A stretch of DNA of 64,000 nucleotides from Streptomyces sp. ISL-10 (GCF_018614575.1 NZ_JAGGOJ010000028.1:62001-126000); one strand, 5' to 3'; counted from the stretch's first letter, positions 8,579 through 16,649 are shown. Notes: generated by a model not told the origin, from the letters alone. Program-made: numbers and translations.

Positions 8579-9220
8579 CTACCGGTCGTCCCCCGCATGG
8601 GGTTCACCGGTGGCGTACGGGTTCTCCTCGCCCTCGCCGAGGACGCCGACGAACGGGGCGCCCTCCCCCGCGAACGTGTACGCGCCGGCCTCGATCCGCT
8701 CGATCAGTCCCCGCGTCCACTGGGCGCCGGAGTCGGCCTGCGTCACCCACAGGTTCATGATCTCGCCGATGTGGCCGAGGGACTGGGGCCCCTCCTCGGG
8801 GGTGTAGTAGTCCGTGACCGACGACCGCCACGCCTCGATGCTCCGCACCCGCTGCCGGAGCAGTTCCACCGCCTCGGCGCGCGGCAGGTCCACGATGAAG
8901 CCGAGGGCCGCGGAGAGCACGTCCGGCTTCTGGTCGTAGGCGGTCAGGGACTCGCGAAGGAGGGCGAAATACTCCCGCGTGCCCTGGTCGGTGATCTCGT
9001 ACTCGGTGCGCGGCGGGCCGCCCGCGGTCGACGGCGCCGTCTCGTGGGCGTGCAGCAGTTGCTGCTTCGCCATCTGCTTGAGCGCGTGGTAGATCGAGCC
9101 GGGCTTGGCGTTCGACCACTCGTGCGCGCCCCAATATTCCAGGTCGTTGCGGACCTGGTAGCCGTGCGCCCGCCCGTGCTGGCGCACGGCCCCCAGGACC
9201 AGAAGCCGGATCACGGACAT
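8579..9220 (-). CDS. PadR family transcriptional regulator
   Basis: 213 residues. An N-terminal winged helix (residues 1-80; LLVLGAVRQHGRAHGYQVRNDL, then KPGSIYHALKQM and PRTEYEITDQG) is followed by a C-terminal Vir-type helical dimerisation region (about 95-175). PadR proteins are usually repressors of nearby detoxification or transport genes. ATG 9220 has GGAGG 8 nt upstream. A 16-bp dyad immediately upstream suggests autorepression. The target is not obvious; the DinB gene lies upstream on the same strand. Confidence 0.9.
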   Translation of the reverse strand: MSVIRLLVLGAVRQHGRAHGYQVRNDLEYWGAHEWSNAKPGSIYHALKQMAKQQLLHAHETAPSTAGGPPRTEYEITDQGTREYFALLRESLTAYDQKPDVLSAALGFIVDLPRAEAVELLRQRVRSIEAWRSSVTDYYTPEEGPQSLGHIGEIMNLWVTQADSGAQWTRGLIERIEAGAYTFAGEGAPFVGVLGEGEENPYATGEPHAGDDR

Positions 9221-9232
9221 CCGCGTACCTCC

Positions 9233-9248
9233 TACTCAACTTTGACTA
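9233..9248. promoter_or_regulatory. Probable PadR operator
   Basis: TACTCAACTTTGACTA is a near-perfect dyad (7-bp arms, one mismatch) ending 12 bp before the padR-like start codon, overlapping where RNA polymerase would bind. Confidence 0.6.
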
Positions 9249-9266
9249 GGGTACGCGGGTGGGGCT

Positions 9267-9812
9267 TCAGGCGCCGCCGCCCTGCTCCAGGGCCACCAGG
9301 TCGAAGGCGCCCTTCCCGTCCAGGGACTCGCGGATGATGTCGGCGTGGCCGGCGTGCCGGGCGGTCTCGCGGATCAGGTGCAGCAGCATCCAGCGCATGG
9401 AGACCTCGCCGTCCTTGGGGAACCAGGGCGCGGGCGGCAGCGGGAAGGTGTCGTCCAGGCTGGGCACGGATCGGATGAACGCCTCCGTCTCCTTCGCCAC
9501 CGAGGCCCAGAACTCCAGCATGCCGGGGACCGTCTCGTCACCGGCCAGGCGGAAGCCCTCCGCCCAGGTGCCCCGGGTGCGCTGCTTCGGATTGGGCTGC
9601 TGCTGCGCCAGCCGGAGCCATTGCAGCTCCACCTCGGCGACGTGCTTGATCAGACCGGACAGCGACAGCTCGCTGACGGTCGGCCGGGAAGCGGCCTGCT
9701 CCTCGGTCAGTCCGAGCACCGCGCGGCGGATTCCGCCCCGCTGCTCCTCCACGAAGGAGAGCAGCGCGCCTCGCTCGTCGCCGGGGGCTTCCGCGGGAAC
9801 GTGAGTGACCAT
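9267..9812 (-). CDS. DinB/DUF664 family protein
   Basis: 181 residues of the four-helix DinB-like fold. Metal-ligand histidines are expected in LIKHVAEVELQWL (about residue 57), LHLIRETARHAGHADIIRE and near the C-terminus; both motifs are seen. Actinobacterial members of this fold include mycothiol-dependent S-transferases, but many are uncharacterised. ATG 9812 is preceded by GGAAGG at 9 nt; the frame is open further upstream to 9863. It lies between PadR and aldehyde dehydrogenase genes on the same strand, without tight spacing. Confidence 0.8.
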   Translation of the reverse strand: MVTHVPAEAPGDERGALLSFVEEQRGGIRRAVLGLTEEQAASRPTVSELSLSGLIKHVAEVELQWLRLAQQQPNPKQRTRGTWAEGFRLAGDETVPGMLEFWASVAKETEAFIRSVPSLDDTFPLPPAPWFPKDGEVSMRWMLLHLIRETARHAGHADIIRESLDGKGAFDLVALEQGGGA

Positions 9813-9951
9813 GATGTCCGCCTTCCGGGCTCTGGGGGCGACCTGTCCGCCGCCTCCCACCACCCCGCACGCTACGGGCCCTTGCGGACGACTTCTGTCC
9901 TCAAGGGCTCGCGGCGCCGGGGTAGATGTCGGAACGGGACGCGGGGCAGCG

Positions 9952-11409
9952 TCAGAAGGGGAAGCGCGAGCGGCCGTGCTGCACCGAGATCCACTTCTGG
10001 GTCGTGAACGCGTCCAGCATCGAGTCGCCGTTCAGCCGCCCGACGCCCGAGTGCTTCTCACCGCCGAAGGGCACGATCGGCTCGTCGTGCACCGTGCCGT
10101 CGTTGATGTGGATCATTCCCGTGTCGACCCGCTTCGCCAGCCGCACGCCCCGCTCGATGTTCCCCGTGTGCACAGCCCCGCTCAGGCCGTACGGGGTGTC
10201 GTTGGCGATCCGTACCGCCTCGTCCTCGCCGTCGAAGGGGATGATCAGGGCGACCGGGCCGAAGATCTCCTGGGTGAGGACGGGCGAGTCGTCCGGCAGG
10301 TCGGTGAGGACCGAGGGCGCGACCAGGTTGCCGTCCGCCGTGCCGTGCAGCAGCGCGGTCGCGCCCGCCCCGACCGTCTGCTCGACGAGCGAGGTGACCG
10401 CGTCGGCCTGCGAGGAGTTGATCAGCGGGCCGATGTGGGTGGACGGGTCGGCCGGGTCGCCGACCTTCAACGTCCGCACCTTGGCGACGAACTTCTCGGT
10501 GAACTCCTTCTCCACCGAGCGGTCGACCAGGATGCGGTTGGCCGCCATGCAGACCTGGCCCTGGTGCACGTAGCGGCTGAAGACCGCCGCGTCGACCGCG
10601 TAGTCGATGTCGGCGTCGTCGAGGACGATCAGCGCGCTGTTGCCGCCCAGTTCGAGGATGGCGTGTTTGAAGTTGGCGGCGCAGACCGTGGCGACATGAC
10701 GGCCCACCTTGTCGGAGCCGGTGAAGGAGATGGCCTTGGGGACGGGGTGCTCCAGCAGCGCGTCGCCGATCTCGGCGATGTCGGTGATCACCACGTTCAG
10801 CAGGCCGGCGGGCAGGCCCGCGTCCTCGAAGACCTTGGCGACCAGGGAGCCGCCGCAGATCGGTGTGTTCTGGTGCGGCTTGAGGACCACGGCGTTGCCG
10901 AGGGCGAGCGCCGGGGCGACCGACTTCAGCGAGAGCAGGAACGGGAAGTTGAACGGGCTGATGACACCGACGACACCGATCGGGAGGCGGTAGACCCTGT
11001 TCTCCTTGCCGTCGACCGGGGAGGGCAGGATGCGGCCCTCGGGGCGCAGCGCGAGCTGGATCGCCTCGCGCAGGAACTCCTTGGCGAGGTGGAGCTCGAA
11101 CCCGGCCTTCAGGCGCGTGCCGCCGAGCTCGGCGATGATCGCCTCGGTGATCTCCTGCTCGCGGTCCTCGATGATCCGCAGGGCGCGCTCGAAGACCAGC
11201 CGGCGGGTGTACGGATTGGTCTCGGCCCAGGCTCCCTGCGCGCGCTCGGCGGCGCGGTACGCCTGGTCGACCTCGGCCGCGGTGGCCACCGTTACGGACG
11301 CCAGCTTCTCGCCGTCGAACGGGTTGAAGTCGATGATGTCCCAGGAGCCGCTGCCCGGCCTCCATTCGCCGTCTATGTACTGAAGTGCCAGTTCATCGAA
11401 GAAGGACAT
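9952..11409 (-). CDS. NAD(P)-dependent aldehyde dehydrogenase, benzaldehyde/vanillin dehydrogenase-like
   Basis: 485 residues, a complete ALDH. It has a Rossmann nucleotide site around PFNFPFLLSLKSVAPALALGN and FTGSDKVGRHV, the catalytic glutamate in ILELGGNSALIV, the catalytic Cys287 in GQVCMAANRI, and the C-terminal EIFGPVALI and PFGGEKHSGVGR motifs. The closest impression is benzaldehyde-type dehydrogenases that oxidise aromatic aldehydes to acids. ATG 11409 is preceded by GGAG at 8 nt. Monocistronic by position. Confidence 0.92.
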   Translation of the reverse strand: MSFFDELALQYIDGEWRPGSGSWDIIDFNPFDGEKLASVTVATAAEVDQAYRAAERAQGAWAETNPYTRRLVFERALRIIEDREQEITEAIIAELGGTRLKAGFELHLAKEFLREAIQLALRPEGRILPSPVDGKENRVYRLPIGVVGVISPFNFPFLLSLKSVAPALALGNAVVLKPHQNTPICGGSLVAKVFEDAGLPAGLLNVVITDIAEIGDALLEHPVPKAISFTGSDKVGRHVATVCAANFKHAILELGGNSALIVLDDADIDYAVDAAVFSRYVHQGQVCMAANRILVDRSVEKEFTEKFVAKVRTLKVGDPADPSTHIGPLINSSQADAVTSLVEQTVGAGATALLHGTADGNLVAPSVLTDLPDDSPVLTQEIFGPVALIIPFDGEDEAVRIANDTPYGLSGAVHTGNIERGVRLAKRVDTGMIHINDGTVHDEPIVPFGGEKHSGVGRLNGDSMLDAFTTQKWISVQHGRSRFPF

Positions 11410-11500
11410 GTGATCGCTCCAGAGGCATACGCGGCGGTGGCCGACGGAAGCACAGAAGTCAGATGTGCCGAGTCTGATGTGACGTCATCGTACGTGTGTT

Positions 11501-12403
11501 TCAGGTGAGTTGGAGGAGACCTCGAAGAAGGTCACGGGTCTCGGCGGCATCCGGACTGTCCTCCTCCAGCCGCCGCATCACCCGCTCGTACTGGGCCACT
11601 TCCTCGCGCTTGTCCAGATAGAGCGCGCTGGTCAGCTGCTCCAGGTAGACGATGTCGGAGAGGTCCGACTCGGGGAAGCGCAGCATCGTGAACGCCCCGC
11701 TCTCGCCCGCGTGACCGCCGAAGCTGAACGGCATGACCTGCAGCGTGATGTTCGGCTGCTCACCCACTTCGATCAGATGCTTCAGCTGCGCCTGCATCAC
11801 CGCCCGGTCGCCGTACGGCCGGCGCAGCGCCGCCTCGTCGAGCACCACGTGCAGCTGCGGGGCGTGCTCGGAGACGAGGGCCTTCTGCCGTTCCAGGCGC
11901 AGGGCCACGCGGCGGTCGATCTCCGCCGCGGGGGCGTCGGGCATGCCGCGGGTGACGACGGCGTGCGCGTACGACTCCGTCTGCAGCAGTCCGTGCACGA
12001 ACTGCACCTCGTAGATACGGATGAGGGAGGCGGCGCCTTCCAGTCCGACGTACGTCTGGAACCAGCCGGGCAGCACATCGCCGAAGCTGTGCCACCAGCC
12101 GGCGACGTTCGCCTCCTTGGCCAGGCCGAGGAGGGACCGGCGCTCGGCGTCATCGGCGACCCCGTAGAGGGTGAGCAGGTCCTCGACGTCCCGCGCCTTG
12201 AAGCTCACCCTGCCCAACTCCATGCGGCTGATCTTGGATTCGGACGCGCGGATGGAATATCCGGCCGCCTCGCGGGTGATGCCGCGGGACTCCCTGAGCC
12301 TCCTGAGCTGTGATCCCAACAGGATGCGCCGCACCACCGAGCCTCCGCCCGGACCGTCACCGCCGGGGAAACCCCATGACCCTGCCGCCTCGCCTGCCGC
12401 CAC
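11501..12403 (-). CDS. XRE-family regulator with DUF5753 C-domain
   Basis: About 300 residues. An HTH_31/XRE DNA-binding domain (LGSQLRRLRESRGITREAA, then SKISRMELGR) is followed by a DUF5753 ligand/partner domain (GWFQTYVGLEGAA through PFSFGGHAGESG and VYLEQLTSALYLD). Such proteins form the abundant Streptomyces WhiJ-like families, usually encoded with an RsbW-like ATPase and a DUF397 protein, exactly as here. I chose GTG 12403 because GGGGAGGG lies 6 nt upstream. A GTG at 12334 with GGAGG 7 nt upstream, giving MVRRILLGSQ, is a credible shorter start. Confidence 0.9.
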   Translation of the reverse strand: MAAGEAAGSWGFPGGDGPGGGSVVRRILLGSQLRRLRESRGITREAAGYSIRASESKISRMELGRVSFKARDVEDLLTLYGVADDAERRSLLGLAKEANVAGWWHSFGDVLPGWFQTYVGLEGAASLIRIYEVQFVHGLLQTESYAHAVVTRGMPDAPAAEIDRRVALRLERQKALVSEHAPQLHVVLDEAALRRPYGDRAVMQAQLKHLIEVGEQPNITLQVMPFSFGGHAGESGAFTMLRFPESDLSDIVYLEQLTSALYLDKREEVAQYERVMRRLEEDSPDAAETRDLLRGLLQLT

Positions 12404-12621
12404 GACCAACCCTCCCCATCTCTGCACCATTTCGCGAAGGCCGATCCTCCACGAGGGGTCCCCCCGAACCCAAGAGCCGGATTCTGCCACCAAAATGCTT
12501 CAGCCCGTACTCGTCCGGTTACGCAAACGAGAAGACCACGTTCGACCGACCGCACGAGATACGTAAAGGATGCCCGGAAGAAATGAGCAAGAACCGGCAC
12601 GGGGCGGGACAGGTCCGGCGC

Positions 12622-12650
12622 GTGCACGTGCATTTGCCCTTGCATCTGCC
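12622..12650 (+). promoter_or_regulatory. Copy A of a shared 29-bp element (candidate XRE operator)
   Basis: Begins GTGCACGTGCATTTGCC. It matches copy B (13601-13629, opposite strand) at 24 of 29 positions. It lies 87 bp upstream of the ATPase start and in the divergent region shared with the XRE gene. Confidence 0.65.
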
Positions 12651-12736
12651 CTGCGCATTGGGAACCATGGTCCTCGCGCACCTGCGTGCTCGTTCGTGTT
12701 GTAGCGTCACAGCCGCGATTCCCGGGAGTGCCTCGC

Positions 12737-13231
12737 ATGGGGACGAATGGATCGACCATGCTCGAGCCGTTAAGGCAGGGCCTTCCGCCGATCGATCCCT
12801 CGGCCGTCTCCAGCTCCGTCTCCTGCGCTTTGCCCGCCCGCTACGAAGCGGTGCGCGGCGCACGCCAGTTCACGCGGTCGACGCTCGGCCAGTGGGAGCT
12901 GAACCACCGCTTCGACGATGTCGCCCTGGTCGTCTCCGAACTCGTCACCAATGCCCTGCGGCACGCGCTGCCCTCCGATGCGGCGCCGTGCGGGAGCGCC
13001 AAGGAGCCGCCGGTGCGGCTGCACCTGATGCGCTGGACGAGCCGGCTGGTGTGCGCGGTGCGCGACCCCAGCCATGACGGGCCCACGGCACGGGAGTCCG
13101 AGGAGGATTTCTCGGCGGAGTCCGGGCGCGGTCTGCTTCTCGTCGATTCCTTCAGCGACGGCTGGGGCTGGCACCCGCTCGCCGGATCGCTGCGCGGCAA
13201 GGTCGTCTGGGCGCTGTTCCGCCTGGGCTGA
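12737..13231 (+). CDS. RsbW-like ATP-binding protein (GHKL anti-sigma-type kinase fold)
   Basis: 164 residues of a HATPase_c_2 domain: N-box VVSELVTNALRHA, G1-like VRDPSHDGP and G2 ESGRGLLLVDSFSDGWGW, ending KVVWALF. These Streptomyces proteins resemble anti-sigma factor kinases but mostly partner XRE/DUF397 regulators. ATG 12737 is preceded by GGGAG; the frame is open to 12686. A likely -10 element TAGCGT is at 12703-12708. Divergent from XRE and convergent with DUF397. Confidence 0.9.
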   Translation: MGTNGSTMLEPLRQGLPPIDPSAVSSSVSCALPARYEAVRGARQFTRSTLGQWELNHRFDDVALVVSELVTNALRHALPSDAAPCGSAKEPPVRLHLMRWTSRLVCAVRDPSHDGPTARESEEDFSAESGRGLLLVDSFSDGWGWHPLAGSLRGKVVWALFRLG

Positions 13232-13239
13232 CCTCACGA

Positions 13240-13269
13240 GGGCGGGCCGGATCGGGGGCCGGCCCGCCC
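13240..13269. terminator. Bidirectional terminator between ATPase and DUF397 genes
   Basis: Perfect 11-bp arms (13240-13250 and 13259-13269) with an 8-nt loop between two convergent genes. Confidence 0.75.
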
Positions 13270-13289
13270 CGACTCATGACCTAGGGAAC

Positions 13290-13526
13290 TCATGCCACCA
13301 GGTGGTCGAATTCCCCGTCCTTGACCCCCAGAAGCAACGCTTCGATCTCCGCCGGCGTGTACACAAGTGCGGGGCCGTCCGGATGCCGTGAATTGCGCAT
13401 CGCCACATCACCGCCGGGCAGCTTGGCGAACTCCACGCATGACCCCTGGGAGTTGCTGTGTCTGCTCTTCTGCCAGACGACTCCCTGAAGCTCCGTGGCC
13501 GCCATGCCGTTGTACACGTGGTGCAC
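13290..13526 (-). CDS. DUF397 domain protein
   Basis: A 78-residue small acidic protein with the classic DUF397 signature: VVWQKSRHSNSQGSCVEFAKLPGGDVAMRNSRHPDGPALVYTPAE. Members act with XRE regulators, and antagonistic pairing has been reported for BldB/WhiJ-type systems. GTG 13526 has GGGAG 6 nt upstream; ATG 13505 is an alternative. The minus-strand promoter has -10 TATGAT (13575-13570), with copy B of the shared 29-bp element just upstream. This supports co-regulation with the neighbouring ATPase. Confidence 0.93.
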   Translation of the reverse strand: MHHVYNGMAATELQGVVWQKSRHSNSQGSCVEFAKLPGGDVAMRNSRHPDGPALVYTPAEIEALLLGVKDGEFDHLVA

Positions 13527-13600
13527 AGGTCGCTCCCGGGATGCAAGGTGCAGGTGTCAACTACCCGGGATCATAGCTGTGTTTCATGTGCCGATGCGTG

Positions 13601-13629
13601 GACGGATGCACTGGCAGATGCACGTGCAC
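13601..13629 (-). promoter_or_regulatory. Copy B of the shared 29-bp element upstream of DUF397
   Basis: On the minus strand it begins GTGCACGTGCATCTGCC and agrees with copy A at 24 of 29 bases. It ends about 25 bp before the DUF397 -10 hexamer, a position suiting an activator or repressor. Confidence 0.65.
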
Positions 13630-13695
13630 AAGGTGTGGTGTCGCGACTACAGGTTCCCTGCCTCGCGGCGCGACGCCTGCCCGGCACGCCGGAAT

Positions 13696-13938
13696 TCAGC
13701 GCACGGAGGAATACGGCAGCAGGGCCATCTCCCGGGCGTTCTTGATCGCACGGGCCAGCAGACGCTGCTGTTGGGCACTCACCCGGGTCACCCGGCGGCT
13801 GCGGATCTTGCCCCGGTCGGAGATGAACTTCCGCAGCAGGTCGGTGTCCTTGTAGTCGATGTAGGTGATGCCCGCCTGGTCCAGCGGGTTCGGGCGGGGC
13901 TTCAGGGGCTTGCGCGCGTCGGAGCGGCGGGGCGACAT
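13696..13938 (-). CDS. rpsR: 30S ribosomal protein S18, zinc-independent paralogue
   Basis: 80 residues with the S18 core (ITYIDYKDTDLLRKFISDRGKIRSRRVTRVSAQQQRLLARAIKNARE). No cysteines are present, so this is the C-minus form that replaces the zinc-binding S18 under zinc starvation. It is the last gene of the minus-strand operon rpmG-rpmE2-cobW-like-rpsR, 2 nt after the COG0523 gene's stop codon, with GGAGG before ATG. Confidence 0.96.
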   Translation of the reverse strand: MSPRRSDARKPLKPRPNPLDQAGITYIDYKDTDLLRKFISDRGKIRSRRVTRVSAQQQRLLARAIKNAREMALLPYSSVR

Positions 13939-13940
13939 TG

Positions 13941-15074
13941 TCAGACCTCCAGGAGGGAGTCGAAGGCGGGCGGCAGCCGCTTCCAGGCCTCACGGCCCGC
14001 GGCGTACTCGGCGTCGGTCAGCAGACAGGATTCGAGGAGGGTTTCCAGGCCGTCGCGGTCCAGGCCTGGTGAGGTGAAGACCAGGTGCTGGCAGCAGTCC
14101 CCGTGCTCGGGGTGCCAGTCCAGCGCCGCGGCGGCCCGGCGCACCGGTGGCACCATCTCCCAGGCGGCGTCCGGCAGCGACGCGAGCCAGGGGCCCGCGC
14201 TCTCCACGCACAGCGCGCCGCCCGCCGCATCCCAGGCCAGCAGGGTGTCGGGCCGGTCGGCCAGCCAGAAGCGGCCGCGGCTTCGGGCTGCCGCGCAGGT
14301 GAGGTCCTCCAGCGCCGCGTACAGCCGCCCGGGGTGGAAGGGGCGTGCGCGGTGCCAGACGTAGGTGCTCACCCCGCAGTCGTCCGCGTCCTGCGGCAGC
14401 AGCGCACAGGCCGGGTGCTGGGCGGCGGCGGCGGCCTCGACGTCGAAACCGGCCACGGCCGCCACGGCCAGCTGGTCGGATCCGACGGGGATGTGCCGGG
14501 CGGTCGGATGCAGTTGGCTCAGCAGCGCGCGGTCCTCCTCGTCGGCGTCCTCGCTGTCCACGACGGCGAGCACCGGCGCGTACTCCAACTGCCGCGCCCA
14601 GGTGTCGGCGATCGTGCGCCGGTCCGTCGCGGCCGCGGCGAGCCCGGCCTCGGCGAGGTCGTCGCCGTTGCCGAGGTACGGCAGGAGCAGCGCCGGGTCG
14701 ACGGCACACATCACCGAGGTGACCGAGAGGCGTTCGCCGCTGTGCGCGGCGACGACCTCGGCCATCGCCTTGGGCTCCACGGAGTCCCACAGCTCGACGA
14801 CCGCGAGGCTCGTCGCCCCGTCGTCGGCGAGCCGCACCAGCTCGGGCACGAGGTCCTCGCGCAGCGCGCAGCAGGCGCAGTCGTTGACCAGCGGCGTCTC
14901 GCCGGTGTCGCGAACGCGGAAGGCGTCGCGGACCGTGCGCACCACGGTGCCCCGCTCCGCGGTGGACAGGTCGTGGTGCAGCGCGACGCTGCCGGACACC
15001 GTCGAGAGCAGCCGCTCCACGGTCGCCCGGCGGGCGTCGGCGTGCAGCCCGGCGACGATCGCCACGGGCAGCAT
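13941..15074 (-). CDS. COG0523/CobW-like protein of the zinc-starvation operon, degenerate P-loop
   Basis: 377 residues. The CxCC motif expected for COG0523 metallochaperone GTPases is present as Cys66-Ala-Cys68-Cys69 (NDCACCALRED), as is the C-terminal CobW_C region (STYVWHRARPFHPGRLY). The N-terminal Walker A, normally GxxGxGKT, reads GLHADARRATVERLL, so Lys and Thr/Ser are missing and classical GTP binding is doubtful. The context, between C-minus ribosomal proteins behind a Zur box, indicates a role in zinc allocation. Its ATG overlaps the rpmE2 stop codon (TGATG), implying translational coupling. Confidence 0.88.
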   Translation of the reverse strand: MLPVAIVAGLHADARRATVERLLSTVSGSVALHHDLSTAERGTVVRTVRDAFRVRDTGETPLVNDCACCALREDLVPELVRLADDGATSLAVVELWDSVEPKAMAEVVAAHSGERLSVTSVMCAVDPALLLPYLGNGDDLAEAGLAAAATDRRTIADTWARQLEYAPVLAVVDSEDADEEDRALLSQLHPTARHIPVGSDQLAVAAVAGFDVEAAAAAQHPACALLPQDADDCGVSTYVWHRARPFHPGRLYAALEDLTCAAARSRGRFWLADRPDTLLAWDAAGGALCVESAGPWLASLPDAAWEMVPPVRRAAAALDWHPEHGDCCQHLVFTSPGLDRDGLETLLESCLLTDAEYAAGREAWKRLPPAFDSLLEV

Positions 15075-15328
15075 CAGCGGGCCTCGCGCAGGCCGTAGCG
15101 GCGCTCGAAGCGCTCGACGCGTCCGGCGGTGTCGAGGACGCGCGCCTGGCCCGTGTAGAAGGGGTGGCTCGCCGAGGAGATCTCGACGTCGATGACGGGG
15201 TACGTCTTGCCGTCCTCCCAGTCGATCGTCTTGTCGCTGGTGGCGGTGGAGCGCGTCAGGATCGCGAAGTTCGCGACCTTGTCACGGAAGACGACGGGCT
15301 CGTAGCGGGGGTGGATGCCGGGCTTCAT
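15074..15328 (-). CDS. rpmE2: 50S ribosomal protein L31 type B (zinc-independent)
   Basis: 84 residues: MKPGIHPRYEPVVFRD, then the type B insert and SSASHPFYTGQARVLDTAGRVE near the C-terminus. It lacks the Cys zinc ribbon of type A L31. It starts 5 nt after the rpmG stop codon and overlaps the following COG0523 gene by 1 nt. Expected to be induced with the operon when Zur is zinc-free. Confidence 0.97.
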   Translation of the reverse strand: MKPGIHPRYEPVVFRDKVANFAILTRSTATSDKTIDWEDGKTYPVIDVEISSASHPFYTGQARVLDTAGRVERFERRYGLREAR

Positions 15329-15333
15329 CGCGC

Positions 15334-15498
15334 TCAGCGCTCCTCTCGGAAGTCGACGTGCCGGCCCGCGACCGGGTCGTACTTGCGCAGGGTCAGGCGG
15401 TCGGGGTCGTTACGGCGGTTCTTGCGGGTGACGTAGGTGTAGCCGGTGCCCGCGGTGGAGCGGAGCTTGATGACCGGGCGGAGTTCGTTGCGAGCCAT
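15334..15498 (-). CDS. rpmG: 50S ribosomal protein L33, zinc-independent paralogue
   Basis: A 54-residue gene: MARNELRPVIKLRSTAGTGY, then YVTRKNRRNDPDRLTLRKYD, ending DFREER. There are no cysteines (C-minus form). It is the first gene of the minus-strand operon; its start is 12 bp from the Zur box, so zinc-loaded Zur would block the promoter. Confidence 0.95.
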   Translation of the reverse strand: MARNELRPVIKLRSTAGTGYTYVTRKNRRNDPDRLTLRKYDPVAGRHVDFREER

Positions 15499-15509
15499 GG
15501 CGCTAGTAT

Positions 15510-15526
15510 ATGGAAATGGTTTCCAT
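15510..15526. promoter_or_regulatory. Zur box in divergent ribosomal-protein promoter
   Basis: ATGGAAATGGTTTCCAT is a perfect 7-3-7 dyad and fits the Streptomyces Zur consensus (TGNAAATNATTTNCA-like). It lies between the rpmG operon (minus) and rpmB-rpsN (plus) and can repress both. Confidence 0.9.
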
Positions 15527-15559
15527 TACCAAACTCGTCTGACGAGAGGTGCATCACCC

Positions 15560-15796
15560 ATGTCCGCCCATTGCATGCTGACCGGGTCGAAGCCCGGCTT
15601 CGGCAACCGGATCTCCCACTCCCACCGGCGTACGTCCCGCCGCTTCGACCCCAACATCCAGCGCAAGCGCTACTGGTTGGCGAGCGAGGGCCGCCATGTG
15701 CGGCTCACGCTCAGCGCCCGCGCCGTGAAGACCGTCGACACCATCGGCATCGAGGCCGCCGTGGCCCGTATCCGGGCCCGGGGAGTGAAGGTCTGA
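15560..15796 (+). CDS. rpmB: 50S ribosomal protein L28, second copy
   Basis: 78 residues (MSAHCMLTGSKPGFGNRISH, RTSRRFDPNIQRKRYWL, VKTVDTIGIEAAV). One cysteine (Cys5) remains, but not the CxxC pairs of the zinc-binding L28. ATG 15560 is preceded by GAGAGG. Its stop codon overlaps the rpsN start (TGATG), so the two are translationally coupled. Confidence 0.95.
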   Translation: MSAHCMLTGSKPGFGNRISHSHRRTSRRFDPNIQRKRYWLASEGRHVRLTLSARAVKTVDTIGIEAAVARIRARGVKV

Positions 15797-16101
15797 TGGC
15801 GAAGAAGAGCAAGATCGCTCGCAACGATCACCGCAGGAACGTCGTCGAGCGGTACGCCGAACGCCGCGCGGAGCTGAAGGAGATCATCCGCAGGCAGTCG
15901 ACCACCGACGCCGAACGCGCCGCCGCACAAGCCGAATTGCGGCGTCAGCCCCGGGACGCCAGCGCGACCCGGCTGCGCAACCGCGACAGCGTCGACGGCC
16001 GGCCGCGGGGTCACCTGCGGAAGTTCGGGCTGTCCCGGGTCCGGGTGCGTGAGCAGGCCCACGCCGGGTTCCTCCCCGGCGTGCGCAAGTCGTCCTGGTA
16101 G
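15796..16101 (+). CDS. rpsN: 30S ribosomal protein S14, zinc-independent long form
   Basis: 101 residues: MAKKSKIARNDHRRNVVERY through the S14 signature RDSVDGRPRGHLRKFGLSRVRVRE, ending GVRKSSW. The long form without the zinc ribbon is the C-minus paralogue. It is the second gene of the Zur-box plus-strand operon. Confidence 0.97.
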   Translation: MAKKSKIARNDHRRNVVERYAERRAELKEIIRRQSTTDAERAAAQAELRRQPRDASATRLRNRDSVDGRPRGHLRKFGLSRVRVREQAHAGFLPGVRKSSW

Positions 16102-16169
16102 CTTGGCGCGGTCTTGCAACCAACCAGGTCCGCGGACGCGTTGGTCCGTGGCCGCAGGGGGACAGATCC

Positions 16170-16649
16170 GTGCTCAAGCTCGTACGCATGCCGGCCGCCG
16201 TGGCGGGTGTCGTCGCCGTCCTCGCCCTGACGGGCTGCGGCAGCAACGACGGTGCCGACACCGGCGGCGACAAGGCGTCCACCGCACCCACCGAGGCCGC
16301 GGACACCGGCGGCTCCGGCGGCTCCGCCGAGGGCAGGCCCCGTGACGTCGAGGGCACCTGGACGGGCACGAGCGACGGCAAGCCCCTCGCGCTGTCCGTC
16401 AAGCAGGGCAAGGCCGCGCTGCTCGCCGACGGCCACGCGTGCACCGGCGAAGTGAAGGACACGGGCACGATGATGCTGTCGCTGAAGTGCGCGGACGGGA
16501 ACACCGACCGCACGCTGGGCTCGGTCGAGTCCAACGACGGCACCACGCTGGTCATCTCCTGGGACGCGGGCAAGAAGGACACGCTGAAGAAGAGCGCCGC
16601 CGGCGAGCACCCGGGCGGGCTGCCCACGGGCCTGCCGACGTCGTCCTGA
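16170..16649 (+). CDS. Small secreted lipoprotein, unknown function
   Basis: 159 residues with a lipoprotein signal peptide: a basic start, a hydrophobic core (AAVAGVVAVLALTGC) and the lipobox LTGC at Cys23. A Gly/Ser/Ala/Thr-rich linker leads to a folded domain of about 100 residues (VEGTWTGTSDGKPLALSVK, KGK..LLADGHACTGEV, TLVISWDAGKKDTL). GTG 16170 has GGGGACAG upstream. A hairpin follows. I recognise no enzymatic domain. Confidence 0.85.
   Translation: MLKLVRMPAAVAGVVAVLALTGCGSNDGADTGGDKASTAPTEAADTGGSGGSAEGRPRDVEGTWTGTSDGKPLALSVKQGKAALLADGHACTGEVKDTGTMMLSLKCADGNTDRTLGSVESNDGTTLVISWDAGKKDTLKKSAAGEHPGGLPTGLPTSS

Noticed and set aside
15510..15526. Fur/CatR-type iron or peroxide box
   Set aside because: The dyad could suit any Fur-family protein, but the flanking zinc-free ribosomal genes make Zur far more likely.
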